Assembly: GCF_024198235.1 (NCBI RefSeq)
Contig: NZ_JAKCFB010000040.1
Location: forward strand, 16,439-80,438
Length of the DNA stretch: 64,000 nt
Direction of reading: 5' to 3'
Source: Myxococcus dinghuensis
GTDB taxonomy: Bacteria > Myxococcota > Myxococcia > Myxococcales > Myxococcaceae
This document shows positions 61,030 to 64,000 of this stretch, piece by piece. The position numbers were made by a program, and so were the translations under genes. The number at the start of each line of letters is the position of its first letter. Position 1 is the first letter of the stretch. Below the pieces are notes generated by a model. The model was not told where the DNA came from. It worked only from the letters and a program-made list of their open reading frames with translations, and searched no databases.

Positions 61030-62040
61030 GTGCGAATGGAGCAGGCACGACAGGAGGCGGTGCAGGGGCCGGCGGACGGCTCGGCGACGGCGTCCTCCTC
61101 GCCAGGGCGCCGCCGGCTCGCGCGGGGCACGCGCAGCATGCTCGCGGTGTGCGCCATCGCGCTCGGCATCCACCTGATTCCCCTGCTGCTGCCCAGGGAC
61201 ACGCCCGAACAGGAGCTGGCCATCGCCCGGGTCACGGTGGGCGCGGAGCCGCGTGTGCGCATCCTGCTTCCACTCAAGGACCATCCCAAGGCGACGGGCG
61301 CGGAGCTGCGCGAGGCGGCGGAGCTGCTGGTCGCGGGCGCGCCGGCGCAGGCGCAGGAGCTGGCCCGCGAGGCGGAGCGCCGGGAGCCGGGCAAGGTGGA
61401 GACGCAGCTGCTCATCGCCCGCATCTGCGACATGGAGCGGATGGAGCGGTGCGCGCGGGTCGCGCTCGACGAGGCGCGACAGCTCGCGCCGGGTGACGCG
61501 AGGCCGGACGTGCTGCGCGCGGAGCTGCGGGAGAAGAACGGGGACACGGAGGGCGCGGCCCAGGCCATGGGCGAGGCATTCCAGAAAGCCCCCACGGACG
61601 CGCTCATCGGGATGCGCCTCGCGCGGCTGGCGAGCGCCGCGAACCAGCCCACCGTCGCGATGGAGGCCCTGGCCGCGCTCCAGGGTCGGGTACCGCGCGC
61701 CAGGCTCCTCGTCGAGCAGAGCCTGGTCCGGACCACCGAGGGGCGGGACGCGGAGGCGGTGCTCTTGCTGCGCAAGGCCATCGACGAGGACCCTCGCCTT
61801 TCCGTCGCGCAGCTCGAGCTGGGTGTGGCGCTCTACCGACAAGGAGATCTGGAAGGTGCCACGGAGGCGCTGCGACAGGCGGATCGGCTGGACCTGTCGA
61901 ACCCCAAGGCCCTGCTCACGCTGTGCGCGATGCAGCTCAAGGACCAGCGGCTGGAGGACGCGCGCCTGACGCGGATGGACCTGGAGCGCCGGTTCTCGGA
62001 GCGGATGGAGTTCGTCCGCCAGACCTGCCCCATGCCGTAG
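61030..62040 (+). CDS. TPR-repeat membrane protein
   Basis: Protein of about 336 residues with one N-terminal transmembrane helix (LAVCAIALGIHLIPLLLP) and a C-terminal region of about seven TPR-like helical pairs (from about residue 75). Typical TPR spacing is visible in AEREPGKVETQLL-type and KAIDEDPRLSVAQLELGVALYRQGDLEGATEAL stretches. The GTG at 61030 is preferred because GGAG is 8 nt upstream. It would scaffold proteins at the inner membrane, facing the periplasm or cytoplasm. Partners are unknown. Confidence 0.8.
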   Translation: MRMEQARQEAVQGPADGSATASSSPGRRRLARGTRSMLAVCAIALGIHLIPLLLPRDTPEQELAIARVTVGAEPRVRILLPLKDHPKATGAELREAAELLVAGAPAQAQELAREAERREPGKVETQLLIARICDMERMERCARVALDEARQLAPGDARPDVLRAELREKNGDTEGAAQAMGEAFQKAPTDALIGMRLARLASAANQPTVAMEALAALQGRVPRARLLVEQSLVRTTEGRDAEAVLLLRKAIDEDPRLSVAQLELGVALYRQGDLEGATEALRQADRLDLSNPKALLTLCAMQLKDQRLEDARLTRMDLERRFSERMEFVRQTCPMP

Positions 62041-62053
62041 ACACGTCGACGCC

Positions 62054-62353
62054 CTAGCGCGGCTCGACGCCGCCAATCTGTCGGAGCATGCGGGCGGCGC
62101 GCTTCACCTCGGTGTCCACCGCGCCGCTGAGCATCTCCGTGCGGACGACGGCGGCGAGGTAGGGGATGGCTTCCTCGTCGCGCTGCTGTTCGAAGAGCAG
62201 CTCACCGAGCGCGAACCGGGCCTGCGTGAGGAGAACCAGGTCCTGGGAGGCGACGGCCGCGTCGATGGCATCACTGAGCGCGGCCTCGGCCATCTCGGGT
62301 TGCTCACGGGCGAGCAGTTGCCGGGCGCGCTGGAGGTGTTCCTGGACGTTCAT
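62054..62353 (-). CDS. Small TPR-like protein
   Basis: Soluble protein of 99 residues composed of helical hairpins (LQRARQLLAREQPEMAEAALSDAI, then FALGELLFEQQRDEEAIPYLAAVV), a compact TPR-like layout. No signal peptide. It converges on the larger TPR gene and is divergent from slyX with 65 bp between. The function is unknown. Confidence 0.7.
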   Translation of the reverse strand: MNVQEHLQRARQLLAREQPEMAEAALSDAIDAAVASQDLVLLTQARFALGELLFEQQRDEEAIPYLAAVVRTEMLSGAVDTEVKRAARMLRQIGGVEPR

Positions 62354-62418
62354 GGCTCGACGCGAGGCCCCGAGGAAGGTGGGACTAGGAGCCCCGCTCC
62401 GGGGTAAGGGTAGTCCCC

Positions 62419-62619
62419 ATGGACGAGAAGCGCATCGCCGAGCTCGAGATTCGATACATGCAGCAGCAGGAGACGCTGCAGGAGCTGAGTGACGTGCTCT
62501 ACCAGCAGCAACGGCTCATCGACGCGCTGCGCGCGGAGCTGGAGCTGCTCAAGAAGAAGATCGACGTGGAGCCCGGGTTGGTGGACGCCCGCCAGCACGA
62601 GCGTCCACCCCACTACTGA
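62419..62619 (+). CDS. slyX: SlyX family protein
   Basis: Coiled-coil protein of 66 residues with the SlyX pattern: IAELEIRYMQQQETLQELSD, VLYQQQRLIDALRAELELLKKKI, and a Pro-containing tail (HERPPHY). The length and composition match E. coli SlyX (72 residues), whose biochemical role is unknown. It converges on the barrel protein gene with 4 bp between stops. Confidence 0.88.
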   Translation: MDEKRIAELEIRYMQQQETLQELSDVLYQQQRLIDALRAELELLKKKIDVEPGLVDARQHERPPHY

Positions 62620-62623
62620 GGCC

Positions 62624-63070
62624 TCAGAAGCGGTAGCCGAACTTCAGGCCGATGATGGGGTTGGGGTCGAGGTAGCCCACCTCGACACCGATGCTCGCAG
62701 CCTTGCCCTGGAGGCCGAAGCCGAAGGCCGCGTGCGCCCGGAGCGCGTCCCCCCGGTCGAGGACGATCCACGGACCGGCCATCGCCTCCACGTAGACGCG
62801 GGCGCTGGCGATGTTGGCGCGGATGAGCAGGTCGAGCGGGATGCCCAGGTCGTTGCCATCCGTGATGAGCGACGCGCCGAAGCGAGCGCCCACGAAGATG
62901 GGACCGGCGATCTTCCCCTCCACCGCGAGCGTGAAGTTGAAGGCCGCGCTCTCATCGATCCAATAGTCGGCGCCGAGCCCGAGGCGGACGTTGGCGGCTT
63001 CCGACGTCAGGGGCGCCGCGGCGAAGGCGACCGCGAGCAAGACACCGAGCGAGGGACGAAGCGGCTTCAT
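62624..63070 (-). CDS. Outer-membrane beta-barrel-like protein
   Basis: Exported protein of 148 residues with a signal peptide (LGVLLAVAFAAAPLTSEA) and about eight amphipathic strands separated by Gly/Asn/Asp turns (VRLGLGADYWIDE, FNFTLAVEGKIA, IFVGARFGASLI, LRAHAAFGFGL, IGLKFGYRF). It ends in Phe, the usual outer-membrane assembly signal. It resembles small 8-stranded OmpX/OmpA-type barrels. No ligand is known. Confidence 0.75.
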   Translation of the reverse strand: MKPLRPSLGVLLAVAFAAAPLTSEAANVRLGLGADYWIDESAAFNFTLAVEGKIAGPIFVGARFGASLITDGNDLGIPLDLLIRANIASARVYVEAMAGPWIVLDRGDALRAHAAFGFGLQGKAASIGVEVGYLDPNPIIGLKFGYRF

Positions 63071-63348
63071 ACGGGAGGCTCCTCAGTGACGGGGGAATCG
63101 CCACTCAAGCAAGCCACGCTGGATGAGGCCAGCCACTCCCGACATGGCTCCGGGTGAAGCCGACGGATTCCCGTCGAGGGCACCAGCCTCAACGGAACAA
63201 CGACACCCTCAGCGGACCCGTCGTCGCCATGCGGGAGCGAAGTCCGCCGGAGCGTCACGGAGGGTTGCGGGCGTGAAACATGGCGTGTGGCCGCGCCCGG
63301 CGCAGGACACGCGGCGGGCACGGATGATTCGCGTTATGCAGTCGTCAC

Positions 63349-64000
63349 ATGAAAGCCATTCGCTATCACGAGGTGGGTGGGCCGGAGGTGTTGCGGCTGG
63401 AGGAAGTCCCCGCGCCGACGCCCGGACCCGGAGAGGTCCTCATCCGGGTGAAGGCCGCGGGCGTGAACTTCGCGGACACCGAGCGACGCCGAGGCCTCTA
63501 CGACGCCAATGCCCCGCTCCCCCGAATCCTCGGGAGCGAAGCGGCGGGGCTCGTGGAGCAGGTCGGCCCCGGGGTGGACACCTCATGGCTGGGCCGACGC
63601 GTCGTCGCCCTCGCGCCGAACAGCTATGCGGAGCTGACGACGACCTCCGTGCATGAGCTGCTCGAGCTCCCAGAAACCGTCTCCTTCGAGGAGGCAGCGG
63701 GGCTCCTCGTCCAGGGGCTGACGGCGTGGCACCTCATCCACACGTCGAGTCGACTGGCCGCGGGACAGTCCGTGCTGATTCACGCAGCGGCGGGCGGTGT
63801 CGGCCTGTTGGCCATCCAGCTCGCGAAGCAGGTGGGCGCGCGGGTGTTGGGGACGGTGTCGACAGGCGCGAAGGCGGAGCTGGCGCGCGAGGTGGGGGCG
63901 GACGCGGTGTTCATCCACGGAGCGCGGCGGGACCTGGCGGACTGGGTGCGCCGGGAGACGGAGGGCCGCGGGGTGGACGTGGTGTTGGATTCGATTGGCG
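63349..64000 (+). CDS. Quinone oxidoreductase / zinc-less MDR oxidoreductase (partial)
   Basis: NADPH-dependent MDR-family oxidoreductase; 217 residues are visible before the window ends. The start MKAIRYHEVGGPEVLRLEEV and the later VLIHAAAGGVGLLAIQLAK with the Rossmann AAGGVG (about 146-151) mark the quinone oxidoreductase branch. No catalytic zinc ligands are visible. Family members reduce quinones or 2-alkenals. The ATG at 63349 begins the canonical N-terminus. Confidence 0.9.
   Translation, partial: MKAIRYHEVGGPEVLRLEEVPAPTPGPGEVLIRVKAAGVNFADTERRRGLYDANAPLPRILGSEAAGLVEQVGPGVDTSWLGRRVVALAPNSYAELTTTSVHELLELPETVSFEEAAGLLVQGLTAWHLIHTSSRLAAGQSVLIHAAAGGVGLLAIQLAKQVGARVLGTVSTGAKAELAREVGADAVFIHGARRDLADWVRRETEGRGVDVVLDSIG

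Overview
The window is very GC-rich, with strong G/C bias at third codon positions. It carries many lipoproteins, large hybrid sensor kinases, ECF sigma/anti-sigma pairs, a SARP-like ATPase regulator and Asp/Gly-rich lipoprotein linkers. This profile points to a myxobacterium, most likely Myxococcaceae (Myxococcus, Corallococcus or Pyxidicoccus). That assignment is inference from gene style; there is no rRNA or other phylogenetic marker in view.

Left edge (1-6411, all minus strand): part of a type III-B (Cmr) CRISPR-Cas operon, read right to left as nuclease-SAVED gene, cmr1, cmr2/cas10, cmr3, cmr4. The cmr4 gene runs off the window, and cmr5, cmr6 and the CRISPR array are not visible. Cas10/Cmr2 lacks an N-terminal HD nuclease domain but keeps the GGDD cyclase motif. 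The first gene encodes a DUF4297-like nuclease fused to a C-terminal SAVED domain, the architecture of the CBASS effector Cap4, with no CD-NTase nearby. The simplest reading is a type III system that signals through cyclic oligoadenylate to a Cap4-like DNase. This is the most interesting system in the window.

6.5-20 kb: a secreted M43 metalloprotease, a low-GC stretch without a confident gene, a bactofilin-like protein, a secreted esterase, a sugar ABC importer lacking its ATPase, two tandem STAS/SpoIIAA-like paralogues, a cytochrome P450, a membrane fatty acid desaturase preceded by a large dyad, a DUF4846 exported protein and a CDP-alcohol phosphatidyltransferase.

20-36 kb: envelope and metabolism genes. 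These are a double-DsbA thioredoxin-fold protein, MltA, a 2-oxoglutarate/Fe(II) dioxygenase-like enzyme, a class 3 lipase, a 1270-residue hybrid kinase with two kinase modules and two receivers, an SDR, an exported intradiol-dioxygenase-like lipoprotein, a LysR regulator divergent from a metallo-beta-lactamase-fold hydrolase, a PHB-depolymerase-type esterase and an alpha/beta hydrolase divergent from a TetR regulator.

37-45 kb: a BlaI-type repressor with two tandem operators over its promoter, followed by an M56 (BlaR1-like) peptidase fused to a lytic transglycosylase domain. Next come an MhpA-like flavin monooxygenase divergent from a SARP/AfsR-like regulator, and a LysR divergent from a zinc alcohol dehydrogenase.

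45-64 kb: an acyltransferase, an ECF sigma/anti-sigma pair, a subtilase with a PA insert, GlpD, a probable metal-uptake locus (His-rich protein, TonB-dependent receptor, two translationally coupled lipoproteins), small conserved proteins, a PAS-containing membrane histidine kinase, TPR proteins, SlyX, an outer-membrane barrel and the start of a quinone oxidoreductase. Many adjacent genes are convergent, with hairpins between them. No tRNA, rRNA, insertion sequence or CRISPR array was seen.
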